Below the pieces are notes generated by a model, which saw nothing but the letters and a program-made list of their open reading frames with translations, made no database searches and was not told the DNA's origin. From Pseudomonas delhiensis (GTDB taxonomy: Bacteria; Pseudomonadota; Gammaproteobacteria; Pseudomonadales; Pseudomonadaceae), in the NCBI RefSeq assembly GCF_900187975.1, contig NZ_FZPC01000034.1:1-63644 (forward strand): DNA of 63,644 nucleotides. The letters are read 5' to 3'. Position 1 is the stretch's first letter. Every line of letters begins with the position of its first letter. This document shows, in pieces, positions 35,247 to 44,053 of this stretch. Position numbers and translations under genes: made by a program.

Positions 35247-36193
35247 GCCACGGCGGGCGCAAGCTCCTGGCCGGCTGCCTGTTGCTGGCGGCCAGCCAGG
35301 CGCAGGCCGCGGAGAACGGCGTAGGCTTCTACCTGCTGGGCTCCCGCGGCCCCATGGCCGGCGCGCTGCCGCCGCCGGGGCTGTACCTGCAGAACGACCT
35401 CTACCGCTATGCGGGCAGTGCCGGGGCAGCGAAGGACTTCCCCGTCGGCGGCCGGGTGGTGGCCGGCATCCAGCTCGAAACCCGGCTGGCGATGCCGACC
35501 CTGCTCTGGTCCACGCCCTGGCAACTGGCGGGCGGCAACCTGGGGCTGTCCTGGAGCCAGCCCCTGGGCGGCCCGGCCCTGGACGTCGACGCCGAACTGA
35601 CCGGGCCCCATGGCCAGCGCCTGGGCACCGACGTGCACGCCTCGAACTACACCTACGGCGACCCGGTGCTGGCGGCGATGCTCGGCTGGCACCGCGGCAA
35701 CTTCCACTGGCAGGGCGGGGTGGCGCTGAACGTCCCGGCGGGCGACTACGACGAGGACGCCCTGGCGAACATCGCCTTCCACCGCTGGGGCGCCGACCCC
35801 TTCGCCGCGCTGACCTGGTTCGACCCGGCCATCGGCCTGGACCTGTCCGTGGCCGCCGGCGTGACCTTCAACGCCGCCAACCCGGCCACCGACTACCGCA
35901 GCGGCAACGAGGCGCACCTGGAATGGAGCGCCGAACAGCACTTCGGCCCGCGCTTTTCCGCCGGCCTGCTCGGCTACCACTACCGCCAGGTCAGCGATGA
36001 CAGCGGCCGCGGCGCCAGCCTCGGGCCGTTCCGCGGGCGCACGCGGGCCCTGGGCGCGACCCTGGCCTGGAACTTCCCCGGCGCGCGGCCCTGGTCGCTG
36101 CGGCTGAAGGCCTTCAAGGAACAGGCGGCCTACAACCGCCTGGAAGGCCACTCGGTGTTCCTCAGCCTGTCCGTCCCCCTGTCTTCCCTGTGA
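35243..36193 (+). CDS. SphA/MetA-type outer-membrane channel (transporter-like)
   Basis: A 316-residue outer-membrane beta-barrel protein with a signal peptide ending QAQA-AENG. NGVGFYLLGSRGPMAGALPPPG is the hallmark start of the SphA / phenol MetA-pathway transporter family, and alternating hydrophobic strands continue to a C-terminal ...SVPLSSL. It probably lets a hydrophobic substrate across the outer membrane. Start ATG overlaps the stop of the preceding DUF1254/DUF1214 gene. Within the operon it is the likely entry route for the product or substrate of the exported sulfatase. Confidence 0.85.
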   Translation: MSHGGRKLLAGCLLLAASQAQAAENGVGFYLLGSRGPMAGALPPPGLYLQNDLYRYAGSAGAAKDFPVGGRVVAGIQLETRLAMPTLLWSTPWQLAGGNLGLSWSQPLGGPALDVDAELTGPHGQRLGTDVHASNYTYGDPVLAAMLGWHRGNFHWQGGVALNVPAGDYDEDALANIAFHRWGADPFAALTWFDPAIGLDLSVAAGVTFNAANPATDYRSGNEAHLEWSAEQHFGPRFSAGLLGYHYRQVSDDSGRGASLGPFRGRTRALGATLAWNFPGARPWSLRLKAFKEQAAYNRLEGHSVFLSLSVPLSSL

Positions 36194-36252
36194 TACCTGT
36201 CCGGCCCGGCCGGCGGTCATCCATCGTTCCAACCCAGACCAAGGAGTACACG

Positions 36253-37680
36253 ATGAACCGTTCACGTCCGTTCCTTTCCGCACTGGCCCTGGCCGTCGCC
36301 CTGGGCGCTGGCCCCAGCCAGGGGGCGGAAGCCTTCGCGGACCCGCAGATCAGCCTGGTGATGAACCCGCAGAAAGTCGCCCAGGCCCAGGAGATCGATG
36401 CCTACACCCTGGGGGTGATGGCCTACACCTGGGGCTACCCGCTGGTGCGCCTGGAACGCGTCCTGCGCACCTACACCCAGGTGCCGGCGAACAAGCCGCC
36501 GACCAGCTACCGCGCGCCGCTGAACCGCATTGGCTGGGCCACGGCGCTGTCCACCCCGGCGGACAAGGACATGCCCACGGCCAACAACGACACCCTGTAC
36601 ATGAGCGCGGTGGTCAGGTTGAGCGAGCCCTACGTGCTGAGCGTGCCGGACACCGCCGACCGCTACTACGTGATCAACGTCTTCGACATGTACCACGACC
36701 TGGAGCACTACATCGGCCGCCGCGCCACCGGCACCGGCGCGGGGCGCTTCGCCCTGGTGCCGCCGGGCTGGCAGGGGACCCTGCCGGAGGGCGTCAAGGC
36801 CCTGCCGGTGAGCACCGACAAGCTCTGGCTGTGGGGGCGCCTGCACATCCGCCAGGGCGAGGACCTGGCGCCGGTACTGGCGCTGCAGGAAGGGTTCGAC
36901 CTGCGCCCGCTGAGCCAGCTGGGCAAGGCCGGCTACCAGGCGCCGAAGGAAGAACTGCCGCCGCTGCCGTCGATCGAGGGCGACGACCTGGGCTTCTTCA
37001 CGCACCTGGGGTACGCCATGCAGCACAACCGCATCAAGACCGTGGACGCGGCGCTGGTGGGGCAACTGCAGCGCATCGGGCTGAGCGCGGAACACGGCTT
37101 CGACCGCTCCAGGCTCACCGCCGAGCAGCTGCGCGGGCTCAAGCGCGCCCTGGCGGACGGCCCGCTGGTGGCCGGCAAGGCCACCATGACCTCCACCGTG
37201 CTGCGCAACGGCTGGAACGTGGCCATGGTCAACGAGTTCGGCTACGACTACCCCGGGCGCTCGGTCATGGCCGGCGCCTACCTGGGCGGCAACCTGGCGG
37301 AGGAGGCGGTCTACCCGATCCGCTTCACGGACGACCGCGGCAAGCCGCTCGACGGCCAGCACCCGTACCGCCTGACCTTCGCCAAGGCGCCGCCGGTCGG
37401 GGCCTTCTGGTCGCTGACGCTCTACAACGCCGGCGACAAGATGCTGGTGGACAACCCCATCGGCCGCTACAAGGTCGGCTCGGACACCCCCGGCCTGCAG
37501 GTGGCGGCCGACGGCTCCATCAGCATCCCCATCCAGCACGCCCAGCCCATGGGCGAAGACAAGGCCAACTGGCTGCCGGCGCCCAGGGGCGGGTTCTACC
37601 TGCTGCTGCGCCTGTACCAGCCGGACGCCGCGATCCTCGACGGCCGCTACGCGCTGCCGCAGGTGAGCCGCGTCCAGTAG
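36253..37680 (+). CDS. DUF1254/DUF1214 domain protein (second copy), exported
   Basis: A 475-residue protein with a signal peptide ending near PSQGAEA. DUF1254 features include MAYTWGYPLVRLERVLRTYT, TANNDTLYMSAVVRLSEPYV and YYVINVFDMYHDLEHYIGRR. DUF1214 features are FWSLTLYNAGDKMLVDNPIGRY and DKANWLPAPRGGFYLLLRLYQP. ATG is well placed behind AAGGAG. It is the last gene of the sulfatase operon. Divergence from the copy at 33714-35246 suggests separate roles and not a recent duplication. The biochemical function is unknown. Confidence 0.88.
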   Translation: MNRSRPFLSALALAVALGAGPSQGAEAFADPQISLVMNPQKVAQAQEIDAYTLGVMAYTWGYPLVRLERVLRTYTQVPANKPPTSYRAPLNRIGWATALSTPADKDMPTANNDTLYMSAVVRLSEPYVLSVPDTADRYYVINVFDMYHDLEHYIGRRATGTGAGRFALVPPGWQGTLPEGVKALPVSTDKLWLWGRLHIRQGEDLAPVLALQEGFDLRPLSQLGKAGYQAPKEELPPLPSIEGDDLGFFTHLGYAMQHNRIKTVDAALVGQLQRIGLSAEHGFDRSRLTAEQLRGLKRALADGPLVAGKATMTSTVLRNGWNVAMVNEFGYDYPGRSVMAGAYLGGNLAEEAVYPIRFTDDRGKPLDGQHPYRLTFAKAPPVGAFWSLTLYNAGDKMLVDNPIGRYKVGSDTPGLQVAADGSISIPIQHAQPMGEDKANWLPAPRGGFYLLLRLYQPDAAILDGRYALPQVSRVQ

Positions 37681-37841
37681 CGGAGCAGGGACCAGGCGAT
37701 CGGGCAGGGCGGATAACCGGTCGCGGTTATCCGCCGCTGGTCGTGCCACCGGAGCGTCCGGCGTGGCGGATGCCAATCGCGGACGGAGTCTCCTACGTCG
37801 GTGCTTCCCGGAGTCGTAGGAGCGGACTCCGTCCGCGATTT

Positions 37842-38097
37842 GGCGGATAACGCCGTAGGCGTTATGCGCCCTACGGGGAGCCCGGGAGCTTCGTGGGTCC
37901 GCACCACACCGAACGGTCCCCTCTCCCGCTTGCGGGGGAGGGTTAGGGAGGGGGCGGAGTCAGGGTTTGGCAGAGGTGCCTGGGCGAAGTCCGTCACCCT
38001 CTCCCCAACCCTCTCCCTGAAGGGAGAGGGGGCTGTCCCGAGCAAGCGGATAGCGCAGCGTCAGCCGGCAAACTCGTAGGGCGGATAACCGTTCGCG
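37842..38097 (+). repeat. Composite intergenic repeat, tandem copy 1
   Basis: A 256-bp unit that begins with hairpin GGCGGATAACGCC-GTA-GGCGTTATGCGCC and ends in the hairpin starting GGCGGATAACCG-TTCG. Between them are CTCTCCCGCTTGCGGGGGAG and CTCTCCCTGAAGGGAGAG hairpins. Copy 2 starts 297 bases later. The same unit occurs inverted at 351-588. Bases 37681-37841 upstream hold a further REP, GGCGGATAACCGGTCGCGGTTATCCGCC-like (about 37709-37736), and a GTAGGAGCGGACTCCGTCCGCGA fragment. Confidence 0.88.
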
Positions 38098-38138
38098 GTT
38101 ATCCGCCGTTGGCCGATGCGCCGATACACGACGCAAAC

Positions 38139-38395
38139 GGCGGATAACGCCGTAGGCGTTATGCGCCCTACGGGGAGCCCGGGAGCTTCGTGGTTTCGCA
38201 TCGCGCCGAACGGTCCCCTCTCCCGCTTGCGGGGGAGGGTTAGGGAGGGGGGGCGGAGTCAGGGTTTGGCAGAGGTGCCTGGGCGAAGTCCGTCCCCTCT
38301 CCCCAGCCCTCTCCCTGAAGGGAGAGGGGGCTGTCCCGAGCAAGCGGATAACGCAGCGTCAGCCGGCAAACTCGTAGGGCGGATAACCGTTCGCG
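38139..38395 (+). repeat. Composite intergenic repeat, tandem copy 2
   Basis: A 257-bp unit, nearly identical to 37842-38097 with scattered substitutions and a few single-base gaps. It is truncated within its last hairpin (GGCGGATAACCGTTCGCG then unrelated sequence), immediately before the terminator of the minus-strand DUF1302-DUF1329 operon. Two tandem copies between convergent operons suggest local duplication by unequal recombination. Confidence 0.88.
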
Positions 38396-38405
38396 TGCGG
38401 CGCGC

Positions 38406-38431
38406 AAAAAAATGGCGACCCGAAGGTCGCC
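38406..38431 (-). terminator. Rho-independent terminator of the DUF1302-DUF1329 operon
   Basis: On the minus strand a perfect GGCGACC-TTCG-GGTCGCC hairpin (38414-38431) is followed by ATTTTTTT (38406-38413). It lies 21 bases past the DUF1329 stop codon. The stable TTCG tetraloop and seven-T tract make this the clearest terminator in the window. Confidence 0.92.
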
Positions 38432-38452
38432 CAAAACCACAGGTGCTGCTGC

Positions 38453-39817
38453 TCAGCGCACCCCGTCGCTGCGCAAGGCCGCGGGGGTGAATTTGGCGGC
38501 GGAGGAGGGCTCGCCGAAGCGGATCCAGCTCTTCTCCTCGTTCATCATGCCGCTGACCGCGTAACGGCCGGAGATCAGGTCGTACAGGCTTTCCAGGGCG
38601 TACCAGGGCACCTGCTGCCTGTAGTCCTGGGTCAGCATGGCCTCGCCCACGCGCCACAGCTGGCCGCGGCCGTCGTACTGGTCGGACAGGGCGATGCTCC
38701 AGGAGTCCTCGTCGACGTAGAAGCGGCGCTTGGCGTAGATGTGCCGCTCGCCCGGCTTCAGGCTCGCTTCCACCACCCAGACGCGGTGCAGCTCGTAGCG
38801 CGCCAGGTCCTGGTTGACGTGGCCGGCCTTGAGGAGGTCCTCGTACTTGTGCTTCGGCGAGGCCAGCTCGTAGTTGTTGTAGGGGATGTAGATTTCCTTC
38901 TTGCCCACCAGCTTCCAGTCGTAGCGGTTGGGCGCGCCGTTGTACATGTCCAGGCCGTCGGAGGTGCGCAGGCCGTCGACTTCCGTGGTCGGGCTGTCAT
39001 AGGCCACCTGCGGGGCGCGGCGCACGCGGCGCTGGCCGGCGTTGTACTGCCAGGCCATGCGCGGTTCCTTCACCTGGTCCAGGGAGTCGTGCACCAGCAG
39101 CACGTTGCCGGCCAGGCGTGCCGGCTCGGTGACCCGCGACTTGTAGTAGTACAGGAGGTTTTCCGCGTCCTTGGCGTCCAGGTCGGCCATGCCCTTGGGC
39201 ACCGCCAGGTCCTCCTCGTAGCGGATGGCGGTGAAGGCGCCGTTGGTCTGCGGCGCTGCGGTGACCGAGGAGCGCAGGATGTTCACGCCGCGGAAGCGGG
39301 TGATGTGGTTCCACACCACCTCCAGGCCGTTCTTCGGGATCGGGAAGGCCACCCAGCGGCTGTCGGCGAAGCCCTGCAGGCCGTTGCCGCCTTCCACCAG
39401 GCTGGTCTTCAGGGCGCTGGTTTTGGCGGCCTGGTTGATGAATTCCGGGACCACGGTGGTGCGGTGGCTCGGGTAGACGTTCATCTTGTAGTCCGGGTAG
39501 CGCTTGAACAGCGCCACCTGGCCCTCGGACAGCTTCGCCTTGTACTGCTCGAGGTTCTGCGCGGTGATGGTGAACAGCGGCTTCTCGCCGGCGAAGGGGT
39601 TGCCGGGGAAGCCCTTGGCGTCCACCGGGGCGGCGTTCTGGGCCAGGCCGCCGGTCCAGGCGGGGATGCTGCCGTCGGCGTTGCCGGCCTTCTCGGCGCC
39701 CAGCGGGGTGAGGCTGGCGCCCAGCCTGGCGGCCTCGTCCGGGGAGACCGCGGCCAGTACGCTGCCGGCCAGCAGGGACAGGGTGAAGACGCCGATCACT
39801 CGTAGTGCTTTGTTCAT
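38453..39817 (-). CDS. DUF1329 domain protein, exported
   Basis: A 454-residue periplasmic protein with a signal peptide ending SVLAAVSPDEA. The pattern ADGSIPAWTGGL, NPFAGEKPLFTITAQN, YPSHRT, RRAPQVAYDSP and ARRRFYVDEDSW-like (here AKRRFYVDEDSWSIAL) is diagnostic of DUF1329, a LolB-like fold thought to handle lipidic molecules. ATG has GAGGA seven bases upstream. It is 17 bases downstream of its usual partner, the DUF1302 protein, and the pair is closed by a terminator. The pair often accompanies degradation of hydrophobic compounds; precise function unknown. Confidence 0.9.
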   Translation of the reverse strand: MNKALRVIGVFTLSLLAGSVLAAVSPDEAARLGASLTPLGAEKAGNADGSIPAWTGGLAQNAAPVDAKGFPGNPFAGEKPLFTITAQNLEQYKAKLSEGQVALFKRYPDYKMNVYPSHRTTVVPEFINQAAKTSALKTSLVEGGNGLQGFADSRWVAFPIPKNGLEVVWNHITRFRGVNILRSSVTAAPQTNGAFTAIRYEEDLAVPKGMADLDAKDAENLLYYYKSRVTEPARLAGNVLLVHDSLDQVKEPRMAWQYNAGQRRVRRAPQVAYDSPTTEVDGLRTSDGLDMYNGAPNRYDWKLVGKKEIYIPYNNYELASPKHKYEDLLKAGHVNQDLARYELHRVWVVEASLKPGERHIYAKRRFYVDEDSWSIALSDQYDGRGQLWRVGEAMLTQDYRQQVPWYALESLYDLISGRYAVSGMMNEEKSWIRFGEPSSAAKFTPAALRSDGVR

Positions 39818-39834
39818 CGTTGAGTCCTCGCGGA

Positions 39835-41652
39835 TTAGAAGTTCACGCCGACGCTGAACGCGAGGAAATCGCGATCGATCAGGGTGTTGTAGTCGCCACC
39901 GAAGAAGTTGGTGTACGACAGGCTGGCGGTGTAAGTGCTGCGGTAGTCGGCATCCAGGCCCAGGCTGATGGCCTTGGCGCCTTCGTTGAAGGTCGGGCCG
40001 TAGCCTTCCACGTCGTGGGACCAGGCGATGTTCGGCTTGAGGTTGATGCCGGCGATGGCGTTGCCGTAGTCGAGGATGGCGCGGGTGCGGTAGCCCCAGG
40101 AGGTGTTGGTGTAGAAGCCGTGGGTGTTGCCCGGCGCCCACTGGCCGTACTCGGGGGTGCGGCCGTAGCGCATGGAACTGGTGGGTTCCAGGTCGCTCAG
40201 GTGGGTCAGGCCCAGTTCGCCCACCAGGGTCAGGCGGTCGGCGCCCATCACCTGTTCGAAGAAGTGGGTGAAGGTGGTCTGCAACTGGGTCATCGGCTTG
40301 CGCTCGTAACCATGGTTGTCGGCGCCGGGGGCGGTGGGCATGGTCGGCGAGGTGGTCGGCGCGATGGGGTTGAGCACCGCCAGGGAGATGTCCGGGGTGT
40401 TGATCTGCAGCGGCATGTTCGGCCGGTAGCTGACCTCGCCCTGCCAGGCGGTGCCGGTGGGCAGCGTGGTGGCGAAGCTCAGGCCGTAGAGGCGGATGTC
40501 CTCGGGGTACTCGATGAAGTAGTTGCTGTTGCCCAGCACGGTGCTCAGGGCCATGCCCTGGACCACCGAGGAGCAGCCCGGGCGGCCGCCGCAGGCGGCG
40601 CCGGTGGCGGCCAGGATGCGCCCCAGCGAGGCCAGGGTGTCGGCGCCGGCGGTCTGGCTGCTGTAGTAGGGGTTGCGGCTGTGGTAGTTCATCGCATAGG
40701 CGCCGTACTCCACGTCATCGGTCATCCAGCGCAGGGCCAGGCCCCACTGGCCGCTGTCGCGCGGGTCGCGGTCGCCGCTGCGGGGCAGGATCACCCCTTC
40801 GTCGTTGGCGATGAAGCCCTGGCCGTTGGACGCGGCGATGGGCTCGAACTGCGCCATCAGCGCGCCGAAGCCGGGCGCGGCGTTGTTGGCGTTGTTCAGG
40901 TTGCAGCCGTGGGGCACAACGTCGGTGCCGAAGAAGGTGCCGCAGTTGTCCAGCACCGTCTTGTCCCAGCCCAGCTGGTAGAAGCCCTCGGCGGAGAAGC
41001 TGTCGGTGATGCTCTGCGACAGGTAGAACATGTTCACCGGCAGCAGCGCTTCCTTGATCTCGGCGCCGGGGCGGCGCAGGGCGGAAACGTCGATGGGGTT
41101 GATGCTGTTGATGCTGTTGGGGATGAAGGTGCTCTCGCCCCAGCTCACCACCTGCTTGCCCAGGCGCACGCTGCCCGGCAGGTTGGAGATGTCGTAGTTG
41201 TGGTAGACGAAGGCGTCGAGCAGTTGCACGCCGGAGGAGCGGGCGCCCTTGTCGCGGCCCTCGTCGCTGATGTCCTTGAACGGCCGGCTCTCGTCCTTGA
41301 GCTCGAAGTCGTACCAGTACTTGCCACGGACGAACAGGCCGGTGTCGCCGTACTTCAGCTCCAGGTCGTGGATGCCCTTGAACAGCTTGGAGAAGGTCTC
41401 GCCCTTCTTGAAGTTCAGGCGGCCGTCGTCGGTGGTGTGGGTGGTGATGTTGCCGCCGTTGTTGTAGCCGATGAAGTCCTGGTGAGGGCTCTGGGTACTC
41501 CAGCTGGCGCCGATAGACAGGGAGGAGTCGAACTGCCCCTCGATCTCGCCGATGCTGAAGTTGACTGCCTTGGCCGGGGCCGCGACGCCCAGGGCCACCG
41601 CCAGGGCCAGCAGCTGCGGTTGGAAGAAGCCAGGTCTTGTTATTGTTTTCAT
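39835..41652 (-). CDS. DUF1302 domain protein, outer-membrane porin-like
   Basis: A 605-residue protein with a signal peptide ending VAAPAKA-VNFSIG. GEIEGQFDSSLSIGASW and PSVRLGKQ-like strands (LPGSVRLGKQVVSWGES), followed by a C-terminal strand ending in FSVGVNF with terminal Phe, point to an outer-membrane beta barrel. DUF1302 proteins are presumed channels or lipid-handling proteins that partner DUF1329 proteins. Promoter candidates lie in the 277-base gap upstream, which also holds a degenerate copy of the shared motif at 41839-41858. Confidence 0.88.
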   Translation of the reverse strand: MKTITRPGFFQPQLLALAVALGVAAPAKAVNFSIGEIEGQFDSSLSIGASWSTQSPHQDFIGYNNGGNITTHTTDDGRLNFKKGETFSKLFKGIHDLELKYGDTGLFVRGKYWYDFELKDESRPFKDISDEGRDKGARSSGVQLLDAFVYHNYDISNLPGSVRLGKQVVSWGESTFIPNSINSINPIDVSALRRPGAEIKEALLPVNMFYLSQSITDSFSAEGFYQLGWDKTVLDNCGTFFGTDVVPHGCNLNNANNAAPGFGALMAQFEPIAASNGQGFIANDEGVILPRSGDRDPRDSGQWGLALRWMTDDVEYGAYAMNYHSRNPYYSSQTAGADTLASLGRILAATGAACGGRPGCSSVVQGMALSTVLGNSNYFIEYPEDIRLYGLSFATTLPTGTAWQGEVSYRPNMPLQINTPDISLAVLNPIAPTTSPTMPTAPGADNHGYERKPMTQLQTTFTHFFEQVMGADRLTLVGELGLTHLSDLEPTSSMRYGRTPEYGQWAPGNTHGFYTNTSWGYRTRAILDYGNAIAGINLKPNIAWSHDVEGYGPTFNEGAKAISLGLDADYRSTYTASLSYTNFFGGDYNTLIDRDFLAFSVGVNF

Positions 41653-41929
41653 GTAGCGCTCCGGTGCTCGGTTGGAAGACTGCAGGCACAAGCTATGTGG
41701 AGCGGCGGGCGCGGATAAGCGCGCGAAAGTACGAGTGGCGTGTCGGAAGAAGGTATGAGTCGTGCTGTGGCGCGGGTTTCAGCGGGGTTCAGCAATGCGA
41801 TGAATGGTCCTTCATTCACTGGCTCGGTCAGGCGTGGGAATTGTCTGAAGGAATTCGCCCATGGCAACGCGCGCACCGGGCCAGGGCCCGGTGCGTTCGG
41901 AGGTCAGGAGGGCGCCGCGGGCGCGCGGA
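41653..41929. promoter_or_regulatory. Upstream region of DUF1302 operon
   Basis: Noncoding, somewhat less GC-rich than its flanks. At 41839-41858 AATTGTCTGAAGGAATTCGC resembles the shared 18-base motif (ACTGTCCGGAATTTGC) with an insertion of about two bases. It is oriented as at the other sites, but 187 bases from the DUF1302 ATG. This is a tentative site only. Confidence 0.3.
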
Positions 41930-42697
41930 TCAGATGAGATAGCCGCCGTCCACCGCCAGGCTGATGCCGGTGGTGTAGCTGGAGGCGTCGCTGGCCAGGT
42001 AGAGCACGGCGCCGGCCATCTCCTCCGGGTTGGCCACGCGCTTGAGCGGCACCCGCTGCAGGATGCCGTCGAGCACCGCGGGGTCCTGCATCAGGGCGGC
42101 GGCGAACCTGGTGTCGGTGGGCCCCGGCAGCAGCGCGTTGCAGCGCACGCCGAAGGGCGCGCACTCGCGGGCGAAGACCTTGGTCATGCTGATCACCGCG
42201 GCCTTGGTCACCGAGTAGATGCCCTGCAGCTCGCCGGGGCTGACGCCGTTCACCGAGGCGACGTTGACGATGCTGCCGCCGCCCTGTTCCTGCATCAGCC
42301 TGCCGGCTTCCACCGACATGTAGAAGTAGCCGCGGATGTTGACGTCCACGGTCTTCTGGAAGGCGGCGACGTCGGTGTCCAGCACGTTGCCGTACTGCGG
42401 GTTGGTGGCGGCGTTGTTGACCAGGATGTCGAGGCGCCCGAAGCGCTCGCGGATCCAGTCGAAGGTGGCCCGGACCTGCTCCGGCTCGCCGATGTGGCAG
42501 GCCACGGCACAGGCCTGGCCGCCGGCGGCCTGGATGGCCTCGGCCACCGCCTGGCAGCCCTCCAGCCTGCGGCTGGAGACGATGACCAGGGCGCCCTGGC
42601 GGGCCAGCAGGTGGGCGATGGCCTCGCCGATGCCGCGGCTGGCGCCGGAGACGAAGGCGACCTTGCCGCCGAGGTCGAAGGGGGCGGATGTGGACAT
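41930..42697 (-). CDS. SDR-family oxidoreductase (FabG-like)
   Basis: A 255-residue classical SDR. TGxxxGIG is present as SGASRGIG, then NNAATNP, the active-site Ser in VASVNG and YSVTK (GIYSVTKAAV), and the C-terminal GRVANPEEMAGAVLYLASD-like and GISLAVDGGYLI segments. SSRR after strand two suggests NADPH. ATG has GGAG seven bases upstream. It lies 277 bases before the DUF1302 gene on the same strand. Substrate unknown; 3-oxoacyl or alcohol oxidation is typical. Confidence 0.9.
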   Translation of the reverse strand: MSTSAPFDLGGKVAFVSGASRGIGEAIAHLLARQGALVIVSSRRLEGCQAVAEAIQAAGGQACAVACHIGEPEQVRATFDWIRERFGRLDILVNNAATNPQYGNVLDTDVAAFQKTVDVNIRGYFYMSVEAGRLMQEQGGGSIVNVASVNGVSPGELQGIYSVTKAAVISMTKVFARECAPFGVRCNALLPGPTDTRFAAALMQDPAVLDGILQRVPLKRVANPEEMAGAVLYLASDASSYTTGISLAVDGGYLI

Positions 42698-42892
42698 TGG
42701 GCTGCTCCGGGAATGCTGTCGGGAGGTGCCGGCCACCGCCCCCAGGTCGGGTCAGGGGGCACGTCGAGGGGCGGGGCCGGCCAGGCGAGGATAGGCAGCG
42801 GGGTGGCGGGGCGATATCGCCCGGAAGTGCGATCAGGATGATGAATGGGGATGATGGGGGCGGCGCGTGGCGAGCCGGCCCCGGGTGGCGCC

Positions 42893-43426
42893 TCAGGCCT
42901 GATCGCGGGCCGGCAGCATGGCGCGCAGCACGTCGTCGCGGCGCACGTGATGGTGCCAGATGGCCGCGGCGGCATGGCCGAGGATCAGGACGAAGAGCAG
43001 GTACTGGGCGGTGACGTGGAAGGCCTTGGCCGCCTCGCGCACGGCATCGGCAAGCGGCAGCGGCGGGATTTCCACCAGCCAGAACAGGCTCACCGGGCGC
43101 TTGCCGAACAGCAGGCCGCTGAGCGGCATCAGGATCAGCAGCGCATACAGCAGGGCATGGCCGGCCTTGGCGGCCAGCAGGTTGAGCCGCTCGCTGGCCG
43201 GCAGCAGCTGCGGCGCGCCATGGCGGGCGCGCACCAGCAGCCGCGCGACGGTCAGCAGCAGGACCGAAAGGCCCAGGGACTTGTGCAGGGTGAACACCCC
43301 GCCGGCGCCGCCGAGCAGGCCGGCGAACAGGTCCTTGCCGTAGGGCAGGGCGATGATAGCCAGCACCAGCAGGGCGCTAAGCCAGTGCAGGGTGATCTGG
43401 GCGGGGGTGTAGCGGGCTTGGGTCAC
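42893..43426 (-). CDS. Cytochrome b561 family protein
   Basis: A 177-residue, four-helix inner-membrane di-haem b protein. Candidate haem-ligand histidines are LHWLS (helix 1), LHKSLG (helix 2), GHALLYA (helix 3) and FHVTAQ (helix 4). It probably transfers electrons between ubiquinol and a periplasmic acceptor. The GTG start at 43426 follows GAGGA with a good spacing; an upstream in-frame ATG (MPLATF) would add about 18 non-conserved residues. It is separated from the SDR by 195 noncoding bases in which nothing else was recognised. Confidence 0.88.
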   Translation of the reverse strand: MTQARYTPAQITLHWLSALLVLAIIALPYGKDLFAGLLGGAGGVFTLHKSLGLSVLLLTVARLLVRARHGAPQLLPASERLNLLAAKAGHALLYALLILMPLSGLLFGKRPVSLFWLVEIPPLPLADAVREAAKAFHVTAQYLLFVLILGHAAAAIWHHHVRRDDVLRAMLPARDQA

Positions 43427-43912
43427 GGGGCTTTCCTCATTACGTGCGTTGTCCTGCTCGCGGAAGGTGGCGAGCGGCATCCTTTTTCGTCGTGGGAATG
43501 GAGGAGGGTAACCGAAGGGAGTGGCCGCCGCCGAAGCGAAGGCGTTGCAATATGTTGTGGCGGGGCCGCCGGCGGCCGTGGGCGTCGGGTTCAAGAGCCC
43601 CTCTCCCCAACCCTCTCCCGCAAGCGGGAGAGGGGGCTGTCCTGCGCAGACGGAAAGTCCGGCGTCATCCTCACACCCCGCATTCCACCGTAGGGCGAAT
43701 AACCGTTCGCGGTTATCCGCCGGTGGCCGTGCTACCGGGGCGTTCGGCGTGGCCGGTGAATCCAATCGCGGACGAAGTCCGCTCCTACGCTGGCCGAGCC
43801 ATGCCATTCCCCTGTAGGAGCGCGCCCTGCGCGCGAATCGCGGGCAGGGCCCGCTCCTACGACCGTGCTTCCTGGAACCGAGCGGACTCTGTCCGCGATC
43901 ATCCGTCGTTGA
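43427..43912. repeat. REP-rich intergenic region
   Basis: Holds a CCCTCTCCCGCAAGCGGGAGAGGG hairpin-type block (about 43611-43634). A GGCGAATAACCG-TTCG-CGGTTATCCGCC hairpin lies at 43694-43721. A long REP runs GTAGGAGCG...CGCTCCTAC (43814-43860) with GCGCGAATCGCGGGCAGGGC in its centre. These are typical Pseudomonas intergenic palindromes. No gene is evident. Confidence 0.8.
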
Positions 43913-44053
43913 AAACGGCGGATAACGCCGTAGGCGTTATGCGCCCTACGGGTTCCAGAGAAAGCTCCGCGCGCACCGGAACGCCCCTTCAGAAGGCCGA
44001 GCGAAACCGGCGCTCAGGAGGTCATGCGACATGGATGTCGCGAGAGCCCCGAT
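43913..44053 (-). repeat. 142-bp intergenic repeat, copy B (inverted partner of 183-324)
   Basis: The reverse complement matches 183-324 with four mismatches and one 1-base gap, including the GCGACAT-CC-ATGTCGC palindrome. It lies just beyond the 3' end of the M50 exporter gene. Further on, a perfect TTCCCGCG-TT-CGCGGGAA hairpin (44145-44162) without a T tract precedes the operon end at 44222. Confidence 0.9.

Noticed and set aside
37681..38340. Short open frames across the tandem repeats
   Set aside because: They are read-through of palindromic REP units in several frames, shared by every repeat locus in the window.
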